Below, in pieces: positions 24,566 to 33,074 of a stretch of 64,000 nt of DNA. Below the pieces are notes generated by a model, which saw only the letters and a list, made by a program, of their open reading frames with translations, had not been told where the DNA came from and did no database searches. The translations under genes and the position numbers were made by a program. The DNA comes from Streptomyces silvae (GTDB lineage: Bacteria > Actinomycetota > Actinomycetes > Streptomycetales > Streptomycetaceae): contig NZ_JAERUC010000149.1 in NCBI RefSeq assembly GCF_016745505.1, forward strand, positions 1-64,000, written 5' to 3'. Position 1 is the stretch's first letter, and each line of letters starts with the position of its first letter.

Positions 24566-25876
24566 ATGCGGTCGGGGATATTCACTCAGGGCACACGTAC
24601 GACGAGATGGGCCGCGGCGGGCGCGGCGATGGCCATGGCCGGCCTGCTGGCCGGCTGCGGCTCGGGCAGCGGCGGCGGGAGCGGCAGCGGGACCATCACC
24701 GCCTACGTCTACGGGGACGACGCGGTCAAGGTCCAGCAGGCGGCGGTCGACACGTTCAACAAGACCTCCGAGGTCAAGGTGAAGCTGGTTCCGGTCCCCG
24801 GCTCCGACTACGTGAACAAGCTCCGCAGCGCCATGGGTTCGCCCAGCGCTCCGGACGTCTTCTTCAACTGGGGCGGCGGCTCGATCAAGCCGTACGTCGA
24901 CTCCGACGACCTGGTCGACCTGACCTCGACGGTCAAGAACGACGCCACCCTCAAGGACGGCTTCCTCCCCTCGATCATGACGGCGGGCGGTCTCGAAGGG
25001 AAGGTCTACGGGGTGCCCATGCGCGGCATGCAGCCCGTGATGCTCTTCTACAACAAGGCCCTCTTCGCCGAGCACAAGATCGAGCCCCCCAAGACCTGGG
25101 AGGACCTCCAGGCGGCCATCAAGACCTTCAAGGCCGCGGGGATCACCCCCTTCGCCCTCGGCGGCTCCGACAAGTGGCCCGAACTGATGTGGATGGAGTA
25201 CCTGCTGGACCGAATCGGCGGCCCGGAGGTCTTCAAGAAGATCCAGGACGGCGACACCGAGGCGTGGGGCGACCCGGCGGTGCTCAAGACGGCGCAGACC
25301 GTCAAGGAGCTGATCGACGAGGGCGCGTTCGGCAAGAACTTCAACTCCGTGGACTACGGCAGCGGAGCGGCGCCGACCCTGCTCAGCAAGGGCAAGGCCG
25401 CGATGCACCTGATGGGCTCGTGGGAGTACTCGACGCAGCTGGGCAAGGCCCCCGAGTTCGCCAAGAAGGACCTCGGCTGGACCGGCTTCCCGACGGTGGC
25501 CGGCGGCGCGGGGGACCCCGCGAACGTGGTGGGCAACCCCACCAACTACTGGTCCATCAACGCCCGGACCAAGCACAAGGACACCGCGATCGCCTTCCTG
25601 AAGACCATGGCGTCCAAGGAGTACGCGCAGGCCCTCGTCGACAACGGTGACGTCCCCACCACCTCCAACGCCGCCTCGATGCTGAGCGGTTCACCCAACC
25701 CGGAGTTCGCCACCGACCAGTACGAGATGGTCCAGAAGGCCCCGAGCTTCACCCTCTCGTGGGACCAGGCGCTCGAGTCCCAGTACGCCACGCCCCTGCT
25801 CACGGAGATCAGCAAGCTGTTCGCCGGCAAGTCGACCCCCGAGCAGTTCGTCGAAGCAATGAAGGCCGCAAAGTAA
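24566..25876 (+). CDS. bxlE: Sugar ABC transporter substrate-binding lipoprotein (xylobiose type)
   Basis: A 436-residue family 1 solute-binding protein. The lipoprotein signal is at 1-30 with lipobox LLAGC (Cys31), followed by a Gly/Ser spacer. The mature part shows typical sugar-binder segments (FNKTSEVKVKLVPVPGSDYV, FFNWGGGSIKPYVD, GVPMRGMQPVMLFYNKALFA). It captures short xylo-oligosaccharides, probably xylobiose, outside the membrane for the two permeases that follow. First gene of a promoter-proximal operon under the LacI operator. The name rests on gene order with bxlEFGA. Confidence 0.87.
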   Translation: MRSGIFTQGTRTTRWAAAGAAMAMAGLLAGCGSGSGGGSGSGTITAYVYGDDAVKVQQAAVDTFNKTSEVKVKLVPVPGSDYVNKLRSAMGSPSAPDVFFNWGGGSIKPYVDSDDLVDLTSTVKNDATLKDGFLPSIMTAGGLEGKVYGVPMRGMQPVMLFYNKALFAEHKIEPPKTWEDLQAAIKTFKAAGITPFALGGSDKWPELMWMEYLLDRIGGPEVFKKIQDGDTEAWGDPAVLKTAQTVKELIDEGAFGKNFNSVDYGSGAAPTLLSKGKAAMHLMGSWEYSTQLGKAPEFAKKDLGWTGFPTVAGGAGDPANVVGNPTNYWSINARTKHKDTAIAFLKTMASKEYAQALVDNGDVPTTSNAASMLSGSPNPEFATDQYEMVQKAPSFTLSWDQALESQYATPLLTEISKLFAGKSTPEQFVEAMKAAK

Positions 25877-25878
25877 CG

Positions 25879-26808
25879 ATGTCCCACCACACTCCGGTCG
25901 CGAAGAGCAACGGAGACAGGAAGGCGGCCGTCGGCAACGTCGGCCGCCCCCCGGTCGCCTGGGCCGTCCCCGGCATCCTCTTCTTCGCCGTCTTCGCGAT
26001 CGTCCCCCTGGCGATCGCCGTCTACCTCTCCTTCTGCGAGTGGGACGGGCTCGACTCCCCGGCCTTCACGGGCCTGGACAACTGGACCCGGCTGTTCAAG
26101 GACTCCGAGTTCGGCCAGGCAGCCTGGCTGAGCCTCCTGCTCACCACCATCAGCTGGGTCTTCCAGACCCCGGTGGCCCTGCTCCTCGGCGTATGGGCCG
26201 CCGGCCGCCAGCGCAGCCGTGCCTTCCTGTCCGCGATCTTCTTCATCCCGCTGCTGCTCTCCACCACCGCCATCGCGATGCTGTTCCGCGCGCTGCTGGA
26301 CCCCAACTTCGGTGTGATCCAGACGATCGGGCCCTGGCTCGGCATCGACCCCAACGTCATGGGGTCGTCCACCGGCGCCCTGCTCGTGGTGGCCTTCGTC
26401 GGCGGCTGGCAGTTCATGCCCTTCCACACGCTGATCTACCAGGGCGGCGCCCGGCAGATCCCGGAGGTCCTCTATCAGGCCGCCTCCATCGACGGCGCGG
26501 GCATGGTCCGGCAGTTCTTCCACATCACCCTGCCGCAGCTGCGCCACACGATGACGACCTCGTCGATCCTGATGATCGTCGGCTCGCTGACGTACTTCGA
26601 CACCGTGCTCATCATGACCAAGGGCGGCCCCGGCACGGACACCACGATCCTGCCCTACCTGATGTACCGGACCGGCTTCCAGACGTACGACCTCGGCTAC
26701 GCGGCGGCCATCGCCACGGCTCTCGTCGTCGTGGCCACCAGTATCTCGCTGATCATGGTCCGCCTCAGCGGCTTCGGGACCATGCGGTCCACCCGGGAAG
26801 GTATGTGA
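25879..26808 (+). CDS. bxlF: Sugar ABC transporter permease (MalF type)
   Basis: A 309-residue membrane protein with about six helices. The ATPase-docking EAA loop is YQAASIDGAGMVRQFFHITL. The ATG lies 2 bases after the binding-protein stop, so translation is coupled. It forms the channel with the next permease. No ATPase gene is in the operon; in Streptomyces such importers are energised by the shared ATPase MsiK encoded elsewhere. Confidence 0.92.
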   Translation: MSHHTPVAKSNGDRKAAVGNVGRPPVAWAVPGILFFAVFAIVPLAIAVYLSFCEWDGLDSPAFTGLDNWTRLFKDSEFGQAAWLSLLLTTISWVFQTPVALLLGVWAAGRQRSRAFLSAIFFIPLLLSTTAIAMLFRALLDPNFGVIQTIGPWLGIDPNVMGSSTGALLVVAFVGGWQFMPFHTLIYQGGARQIPEVLYQAASIDGAGMVRQFFHITLPQLRHTMTTSSILMIVGSLTYFDTVLIMTKGGPGTDTTILPYLMYRTGFQTYDLGYAAAIATALVVVATSISLIMVRLSGFGTMRSTREGM

Positions 26809-26812
26809 CGAG

Positions 26813-27712
26813 ATGTCTATCGACACCCGCCCCGCCGCGCCGCAGCACCGCGCGGCGCCCACCGCGCCGCGCCGCGGCCGCCCGGTCCGCCGGCGCAGGT
26901 CCCTGGGCAACCCCGTGGCCGGCGTCGGCTCGCTGATCTGGCTCGTCATCGTCCTGGTGCCGCTCTACACCCTGGTCTCCGCGTCGCTGATGCACCAGGA
27001 CGAGGCGCTGAACGGCGACCCGCTGGCGATCCCCTCGGACCCGACGCTCGACAACTACAGCTTCGTGCTCGACAGCGGGTTCCTCTCGCTGATCGGCAAC
27101 ACCGCGATCGTCGCGGTGGCCACGGTCGCCCTCGTGCTGGTGCTCTCCGTCCCGGTGGCGTACGTGGCGGTGCGTACCCGCAGCCGTCTCTCGTCGCTCG
27201 CCTTCCGGACGTTCCTGCTCGGGGTGGCGATCCCGGCGCAGGCAGTGATCGTGCCCCTGTACCTGATGATCGGCAAGATGGGGCTGTACGACACCCTGTG
27301 GGCGATCATCCTGCCCACGGCCGCCTTCGCGATGCCCGTCGCGGTCCTCGTGCTCAGCGGCACGATGCGTGACGTCTCCGAGGAGATGTACGAGGCGATG
27401 GCCCTCGACGGCGCCTCGCCGTTCCGCATGCTGTGGCAGCTGGCGGTGCCGCTCTCCAAGGCCGGGATCAGCACCGTGGCGATCTTCTCCGCCCTGCAGG
27501 CGTGGAACGGCTTCCTGTTCCCGCTGATCCTGACCCAGTCGGAGGAGCAACGCGTCCTGACGCTCGGGCTGTTCAACTTCATGAGCCAGTTCGGAGTGAA
27601 CATCCCCGCGGTACTGGCGGCCATCGTCCTCTCCGTCATACCCATCTTCGCCGTGTACCTCGTGGCCCGGCGGGCGCTGATCAACGGACTGATGGGGGTG
27701 GGCGGCAAGTAG
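26813..27712 (+). CDS. bxlG: Sugar ABC transporter permease (MalG type)
   Basis: A 299-residue partner permease with six predicted helices after an Arg-rich cytoplasmic N-terminus. The EAA loop is YEAMALDGASPFRMLWQLAV. It starts 4 bases after the previous permease. Together with it and the binding protein it makes the xylo-oligosaccharide importer. Confidence 0.92.
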   Translation: MSIDTRPAAPQHRAAPTAPRRGRPVRRRRSLGNPVAGVGSLIWLVIVLVPLYTLVSASLMHQDEALNGDPLAIPSDPTLDNYSFVLDSGFLSLIGNTAIVAVATVALVLVLSVPVAYVAVRTRSRLSSLAFRTFLLGVAIPAQAVIVPLYLMIGKMGLYDTLWAIILPTAAFAMPVAVLVLSGTMRDVSEEMYEAMALDGASPFRMLWQLAVPLSKAGISTVAIFSALQAWNGFLFPLILTQSEEQRVLTLGLFNFMSQFGVNIPAVLAAIVLSVIPIFAVYLVARRALINGLMGVGGK

Positions 27713-27763
27713 GACACCCACGCCGCCCGGACCACCGCACTCATGAGAGGAACCCCTGCCGCC

Positions 27764-30166
27764 ATGGCAATCCACCCCGTCCCGCAGGCCCGTCAGGCCG
27801 ATCCGCCCCCCGCCGCCGACGGCCCGTGGCGCGACCCCTCGCTCAGCCCCGAGGCGAGGGTGGCCGACCTGGCGTCCCGGATGACCATCGAGGAGAAGAC
27901 CGCCCAGCTGTACGGAATCTGGGTGGGCGCCGACGCGGAGGGCGACGGAGTCGCGCCGCACCAGAACGACATGGTCGACCCGGTCGACTTCGAGGAGATC
28001 ACCACCCGCGGACTCGGCCAGCTCACCCGGCCGTTCGGCACCGCCCCGGTGGACCCGGGCGTCGGCGCCGTGTCGCTGGCCACCGCCCAGGCCAGGATCG
28101 CCGGTTCGAGCCGCTTCGGGATCCCGGCGCTCGCCCACGAGGAGTGCCTGGCCGGATTCACCGCGTGGGGCGCCACCGCCTACCCGGTGCCGCTCGCCTG
28201 GGGCGCGGCCTGGGACCCCGAGCTGGTCGCCGAGATGGCGCACCGGATCGGCAGCGACATGCGGTCGGTCGGCGTCCACCAGGGCCTCGCGCCGGTCCTG
28301 GACGTGGTGCGGGACCTGCGCTGGGGCCGGGTCGAGGAGACCATCGGCGAGGACCCCTACCTGGTCGCGACCATCGGCACCGCGTACGTCCGGGGCCTGG
28401 AGTCCTCCGGGATCGTCGCCACCCTCAAGCACTTCGCGGGCTACTCCGCCTCGGCCGGCGCCCGTAACCTCGCCCCGGTCCGGGCGGGCGCGCGGGAGAT
28501 GGCCGACGTGATCCTGCCGCCGTTCGAGATGGCGGTCCGCGAGGGCGGCGCCCGCTCGGTGATGCACTCGTACGCCGAGATCGACGGGGTGCCGACGGCC
28601 GCCGACCCGGCCCTGCTCACCGGACTCCTCAGGGACACCTGGGGGTTCGCCGGCACGGTCGTCGCCGACTACTTCGGCATCGGCTTCCTGGAGACCCTGC
28701 ACAGGGTGGCCGAGGGCCGCGGTGACGCCGCCCGCCTCGCCCTCACCGCGGGCGTCGACGTGGAGCTGCCCACCGTGCGCAGCTACGGGGACGCGCTGGT
28801 CGCCGCCGTACGGGACGGACTGGTGGCCGAGGAGCTGGTGGACCGCGCCCTGCGCAGGGTGCTGCTCCAGAAGTGCGAGCTCGGCCTGCTCGACCCGGAC
28901 CGGCCGCTCCTGCCCACCGTGCTCAGCGGCGTGGACCCGGAGCAGGCGCGCGGCACGGTGGACCTCGACCCGCCCCGGAACCGCGCCCTGGCCCGGCTGC
29001 TCGCCGAGCGGTCCTGCGTCCTGCTGGCCAACCCGGAGGGCGCCCTGCCGCTGGCCGGCACCGGGCGGATCGCGGTCGTCGGGCCCCGCGCCGACGACCC
29101 GCTGGCCATGCTCGGCTGCTACTCCTTCCCCAGCCACGTCGGGGTCCAGCACCCCGGGTCGCCCATGGGCATCGACGTACCGACCGTGCTGGAGTCGCTC
29201 CGCGAGGAGTTCCCCGGCGCGGGCGTCGACCATGCGCAGGGCTGCGACGTGGACGGTACGGACGCCTCCGGCATCGAGGAGGCCGCCGCCCTGGCAGCCG
29301 GGGCCGACGTCTGCGTGGCCGTGCTCGGCGACCGGGCCGGACTCTTCGGCCGCGGCACCTCCGGTGAGGGCTGCGACGCGACCGACCTGGCGCTGCCCGG
29401 TCTCCAGGGCGAGCTGCTGGACGCGCTGCTGGCGACCGGCACCCCGGTCGTCCTGGTGCTGCTGACGGGACGGACGTACGCCCTCGGCGGGCGGGCCGAC
29501 CGGCTGGCCGGCTGTGTGCAGGCGTTCTTCCCCGGCGAGGAGGGCGGCCCGGCGCTCGCCGGTGTCCTCTCGGGGCGGGTCAACCCGTCCGGGCGCCTGC
29601 CCCTGGGCGTGCCCAAGGACCCCGGCGGCCAGCCGTGGACGTATCTGCAGCCGCCGCTGGGCCGGGTCAACGGGGTCAGCAATCTGGACCCCACCCCGCT
29701 CTACCCGTTCGGCCACGGGCTGTCGTACACCTCCTTCGCCTGGGAGGCGGGACCCGAGGTGCCGGCGGAGCTCCCCACCGACGGCGAGACCGATCTCGCG
29801 GTGACGGTCCGCAACACCGGTGACCGGGACGGGGCCGAGGTGGTCCAGCTGTACGTCCACGACCCGGTCGCCCAGACCACACGCCCCGAGGCACGGCTCA
29901 TCGGTTACGCCCGGGTGCCGCTGGCCGCGGGGGAGTCCCGGAAGGTCAGTTTCCGGTTCCACCCCGACCTGGTCTCCTTCACCGGGACCGGCGGGCGGCG
30001 GATCGTCGAACCCGGCGACCTGGAGCTGCGGTTCGCCACCTCCAGTGACGCGGCCGACGTCAAGCACACCGTACGGCTGCGTCTCACCGGGCCGGAGCGG
30101 ACCGTCGATCACCGGCGCCACCTGGTGTGCGCCACCTCGGTCGACGCGCTGATCGCACAGCAGTGA
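27764..30166 (+). CDS. bxlA: GH3 beta-xylosidase/beta-glucosidase
   Basis: An 800-residue family 3 glycoside hydrolase with (alpha/beta)8, alpha/beta sandwich and C-terminal fibronectin III-like domains. The N-domain shows VVRDLRWGRVEETIGEDPYL, KHFAGYSAS and the nucleophile region GTVVADYFGIGFL with the conserved Asp. The Fn3-like tail ends in DGAEVVQLYVHDPV and RKVSFRF. There is no signal peptide, so it acts inside the cell on imported xylo-oligomers. Last gene of the importer operon (31 bases after the permease stop at ATG 27743, 51 at ATG 27764). ATG 27764 is chosen, with GAGAGGAA upstream; ATG 27743 is possible. Confidence 0.9.
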   Translation: MAIHPVPQARQADPPPAADGPWRDPSLSPEARVADLASRMTIEEKTAQLYGIWVGADAEGDGVAPHQNDMVDPVDFEEITTRGLGQLTRPFGTAPVDPGVGAVSLATAQARIAGSSRFGIPALAHEECLAGFTAWGATAYPVPLAWGAAWDPELVAEMAHRIGSDMRSVGVHQGLAPVLDVVRDLRWGRVEETIGEDPYLVATIGTAYVRGLESSGIVATLKHFAGYSASAGARNLAPVRAGAREMADVILPPFEMAVREGGARSVMHSYAEIDGVPTAADPALLTGLLRDTWGFAGTVVADYFGIGFLETLHRVAEGRGDAARLALTAGVDVELPTVRSYGDALVAAVRDGLVAEELVDRALRRVLLQKCELGLLDPDRPLLPTVLSGVDPEQARGTVDLDPPRNRALARLLAERSCVLLANPEGALPLAGTGRIAVVGPRADDPLAMLGCYSFPSHVGVQHPGSPMGIDVPTVLESLREEFPGAGVDHAQGCDVDGTDASGIEEAAALAAGADVCVAVLGDRAGLFGRGTSGEGCDATDLALPGLQGELLDALLATGTPVVLVLLTGRTYALGGRADRLAGCVQAFFPGEEGGPALAGVLSGRVNPSGRLPLGVPKDPGGQPWTYLQPPLGRVNGVSNLDPTPLYPFGHGLSYTSFAWEAGPEVPAELPTDGETDLAVTVRNTGDRDGAEVVQLYVHDPVAQTTRPEARLIGYARVPLAAGESRKVSFRFHPDLVSFTGTGGRRIVEPGDLELRFATSSDAADVKHTVRLRLTGPERTVDHRRHLVCATSVDALIAQQ

Positions 30167-30167
30167 C

Positions 30168-30226
30168 GCGCGGGGGCCCCGGCCCCCGCGCGCCCGCCCC
30201 GCGCACCCTTCCGGGGGTGCGCGGGG
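30168..30226 (+). terminator. Double hairpin terminator after the xylosidase gene
   Basis: Two GC-rich hairpins follow the stop: 30168-30191 (arms of about 10 bp) and 30197-30226 (a perfect 12-bp stem with a 6-base loop). They would separate the importer operon from the xylanase transcript. Confidence 0.75.
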
Positions 30227-30232
30227 ACGATG

Positions 30233-30245
30233 TCGAAACTTTCGA
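30233..30245. promoter_or_regulatory. LacI-type operator before the xylanase gene
   Basis: TCGAAACTTTCGA is a perfect 13-base palindrome around one central C and contains CGAA/TTCG arms. It is 63 bases before the xylanase ATG and closely matches the site before the importer operon, so both are likely controlled by the same repressor. Confidence 0.7.
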
Positions 30246-30307
30246 AGGCTCCCGCGCGCCCGGACGCCGGCTTCACGTCCCCGCGCCCCTACGGAAAGGC
30301 ACCTGTC

Positions 30308-31411
30308 ATGCTCAAGACAATGCATGCGGTCGCGGTCGGCTCCGCGGCCGCCGTGCTCCTGGTCTCCGCGTTCACACTCCCCGGCGCCTCCGCCGCCGGC
30401 AACGACACCGCCCGGCACGGCGGAAAGGACCACAGCGCCACCCCGCAGAGCCTCGGCGACCTCGGCCGCAAGGCCGGGGTGCGCATCGGTACGGCCGTCG
30501 ACACCACCGCCCTGGCCGAGGACGCGCCCTACCGGGCCAGGGTCGCGGGGGAGTTCTCCTCCGTCACCGCGGAGAACGTCATGAAGTGGGAAGCGGTCGA
30601 GCCGCAGCGCGGCACCTACGACTGGGCCGCCGCCGACCGGCTCGTCGACTTCGCGAAGAAGAACGGGCAGCTGGTCCGCGGCCACACCCTGGTCTGGCAC
30701 AACCAGCTGCCCGCCTGGCTGGACGAGGACGACGTCACCCCCGCCGAGCTGCGGAAGCTCCTGCACCGTCACATCACCGACCAGGTCGCCCACTTCAAGG
30801 GCAGGATCTGGCAGTGGGACGTCGTGAACGAGGCCTTCGACGACGACGGAACACTGCGGGACAGCATCTGGCTGCGGAAGCTCGGCCCCGGCTACATCGC
30901 GGACGCCTTCCGCTGGGCCCATGAGGCGGACCCCAAGGCGCGCCTGTTCATCAACGACTACAACATCGAGGGCGTCAACGCGAAGAGCACGGCCCTGTAC
31001 GAACTGGTCGGCACGCTGCGCAAGCAGCACGTGCCCGTCCACGGCGTGGGCATCCAGGGCCACCTGGCCGTCCAGTACAGCGCCCCGCACGACATCGCCG
31101 ACAACATGCTGCGCTTCGACCGCCTCGGCCTCGGGACCGCGATCACCGAGGCCGACGTCCGGATCCCCCTGCCGGCCGACAGCACGGAGTACGAGGCCCA
31201 GGCCGAGGGGTACGGCGTCCTGCTGCGCGGCTGCCTCCTCACCCCGGGCTGCGACGACTTCACCGTCTGGGGCTTCACCGACACCTACTCCTGGGTCCCG
31301 GACACCTTCCCGGGCGAGGGCGCGGCCAACATCTTCGACGAGAACTACGCCCCCAAGCCCGCCTACAGCACCCTGCGCCAGACCCTGACGCTCGCCGCGG
31401 GCCGGCGCTGA
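30308..31411 (+). CDS. Secreted endo-1,4-beta-xylanase, GH10
   Basis: A 367-residue single-domain family 10 xylanase. The signal peptide covers about residues 1-30 with cleavage near GASAA. The acid/base Glu175 is in WDVVNEAF and the nucleophile Glu281 is in AITEADVRI; other landmarks are HTLVWHNQLPAWL and INDYNIEG. No carbohydrate-binding module is present. It would cut xylan chains outside the cell into oligomers for the neighbouring importer. GAAAGG precedes ATG 30308; an operator palindrome lies upstream. Confidence 0.95.
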   Translation: MLKTMHAVAVGSAAAVLLVSAFTLPGASAAGNDTARHGGKDHSATPQSLGDLGRKAGVRIGTAVDTTALAEDAPYRARVAGEFSSVTAENVMKWEAVEPQRGTYDWAAADRLVDFAKKNGQLVRGHTLVWHNQLPAWLDEDDVTPAELRKLLHRHITDQVAHFKGRIWQWDVVNEAFDDDGTLRDSIWLRKLGPGYIADAFRWAHEADPKARLFINDYNIEGVNAKSTALYELVGTLRKQHVPVHGVGIQGHLAVQYSAPHDIADNMLRFDRLGLGTAITEADVRIPLPADSTEYEAQAEGYGVLLRGCLLTPGCDDFTVWGFTDTYSWVPDTFPGEGAANIFDENYAPKPAYSTLRQTLTLAAGRR

Positions 31412-31440
31412 CCCCCCACCCCTGCCGGTAAGGAGTTCTG

Positions 31441-32976
31441 ATGGCCCCGCTCGACTGGGCCGCCCTGGGCGGCTACTTCCTGGTGATGCTGCTCATCGGC
31501 CTCTGGTCGCACCGCCGCATCGGCAACGTGAGCGACTACTTCACCGGAGGCGGCCGGATGCCCTGGTGGCTCTCCGGCATCTCCCACCACATGTCCGGGT
31601 ACAGCGCCGCCGTGTTCGTCGCGTACGCCGCCATCGCCTACAGCTACGGCATCACCGTCTACGTCTGGGCGTTCCTGCCGCTGGCCTTCGGCACCGCCGT
31701 CGGCGCCTGGCTGTTCGCCCCGCGCTGGCAACGGCTCAGGAAGCGCTACGCCGTCGCCTCGCCCCTGGAGTACCTCGCCAAGCGTTACGACGTGCCCACC
31801 CAGCAGGCGCTCGCCTGGAGCGGCGCGCTGCTCAAGGTGTTCGACGTGGCCGCGAAATGGGCCTCCGTCGCCGTCCTGCTCAACGTGTTCACCGGCATGT
31901 CGATGACCACCGGCATCCTGATCACCGGCATCGTCACCCTGCTCTACTGCACGGTGGGCGGCCTCTGGGCCGACGCGCTCACGGACTTCGGGCAGTTCAT
32001 CATCCAGGGAGCCGCCGCGCTCGCCATGCTCTGGGTCGTCCTGGACCGGCTCGGCGACGGCCTCGCGGGCCTGGGCACCATCTGGGACAAGCTGCCCGAG
32101 GGGCACGGACAGCCGCTGGTCGGTCCGTACACCGCGACCTTCCTCGGCGCGTACGTCGTCGTGAAGCTCTTCGAGTACAACGGCGGCATGTGGAACCTGG
32201 CCCAGCGCTACATGGCCACGGACTCCCCGAAGGCCGCCCGCCGTTCGGCCGGGCTTTCCGCCCTGCTGTACGTGATCTGGCCGGCCGTCCTGCTCTTCCC
32301 GCCCGTCGCCGCGGCCGTGCTGCTGCCGGGCATCGCGGACCCGGAGAAGGTCTACGCGCTGATGGCGGAGTCGTACCTGCCCGCGGGGCTCGTCGGGCTG
32401 ACGCTGGCCGGGATGTTCTCCCACACCATGGCGATGGCCTCCTCCGACGCCAACGCGGTCTCCGCGGTCGTCACCCGGGACATCATCCCCGCCGTCGTAC
32501 GCCGCGCCCGTGAGCTGTCCCCGGCCACCGGGCTGCTCGTCGCCCGGGTGTGCACCGTCGTCTTCATCAGCGTCAGCATGATCGTGGCGATCGAGGCGGA
32601 CCACTTCGGCGGAGTGCTGGGCATCATCGTCGGGCTGGTCGCGGCCGTGATGGGCCCCATATCCATCCCGATGCTGCTCGGACTGCTGCCCGCCTTCCGC
32701 CGGTCCGGGCCCCGGGCGGCGCTGTCCTCCTGGGCGCTGGGCCTGCTCGGCTACCTCCTGGTGAAGTTCGTGCTCGACAGCACGGACCAGACGCTCGTGA
32801 TCGTCACCCCGCTCGTCACCTCGCTGGTGGTGTACATCGTCGTCGGCCTGATCAGCCCGGAGCCCGACGACACCGCCGACGCGATCGTCGCCGCGCTCTC
32901 GCCCGCCCCGGACGGGGACGGCGAACCGGCCCCTGCGGCCCCGCGGCCGGCCGCCGCACCCGGCGTCACCGACTGA
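31441..32976 (+). CDS. Sodium:solute symporter (SSS family)
   Basis: A 511-residue transporter with about 13 membrane helices. Family landmarks are VSDYFTGGGRMPWWLSGIS, YAAIAYSYGITVYVW, SPLEYLAKRYD and SHTMAMASSDANAVSAVV, the last forming part of the sodium site. GTAAGGAGT is the ribosome binding site. It lies between the xylanase and the alpha-glucuronidase in the same direction. Uptake of glucuronic or 4-O-methylglucuronic acid set free by the latter is a reasonable inference from position, not from the sequence. Confidence 0.88.
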   Translation: MAPLDWAALGGYFLVMLLIGLWSHRRIGNVSDYFTGGGRMPWWLSGISHHMSGYSAAVFVAYAAIAYSYGITVYVWAFLPLAFGTAVGAWLFAPRWQRLRKRYAVASPLEYLAKRYDVPTQQALAWSGALLKVFDVAAKWASVAVLLNVFTGMSMTTGILITGIVTLLYCTVGGLWADALTDFGQFIIQGAAALAMLWVVLDRLGDGLAGLGTIWDKLPEGHGQPLVGPYTATFLGAYVVVKLFEYNGGMWNLAQRYMATDSPKAARRSAGLSALLYVIWPAVLLFPPVAAAVLLPGIADPEKVYALMAESYLPAGLVGLTLAGMFSHTMAMASSDANAVSAVVTRDIIPAVVRRARELSPATGLLVARVCTVVFISVSMIVAIEADHFGGVLGIIVGLVAAVMGPISIPMLLGLLPAFRRSGPRAALSSWALGLLGYLLVKFVLDSTDQTLVIVTPLVTSLVVYIVVGLISPEPDDTADAIVAALSPAPDGDGEPAPAAPRPAAAPGVTD

Positions 32977-33074
32977 CTGACCGGGGCTTCTCCTCCGCGG
33001 TGCCCGCACCGCACCTCTGCCAAGGGCTCACGCCCACTCAATTTGTCATGCGTGTGAACAAAATGGGGAGCGAC

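Noticed and set aside
26765..31090. 1441-residue open frame on the minus strand
   Set aside because: It runs antisense across the permease, xylosidase and xylanase genes, is low-complexity (Gly/Arg/Val/His-rich) and follows the GC bias of the real genes in the other frame.
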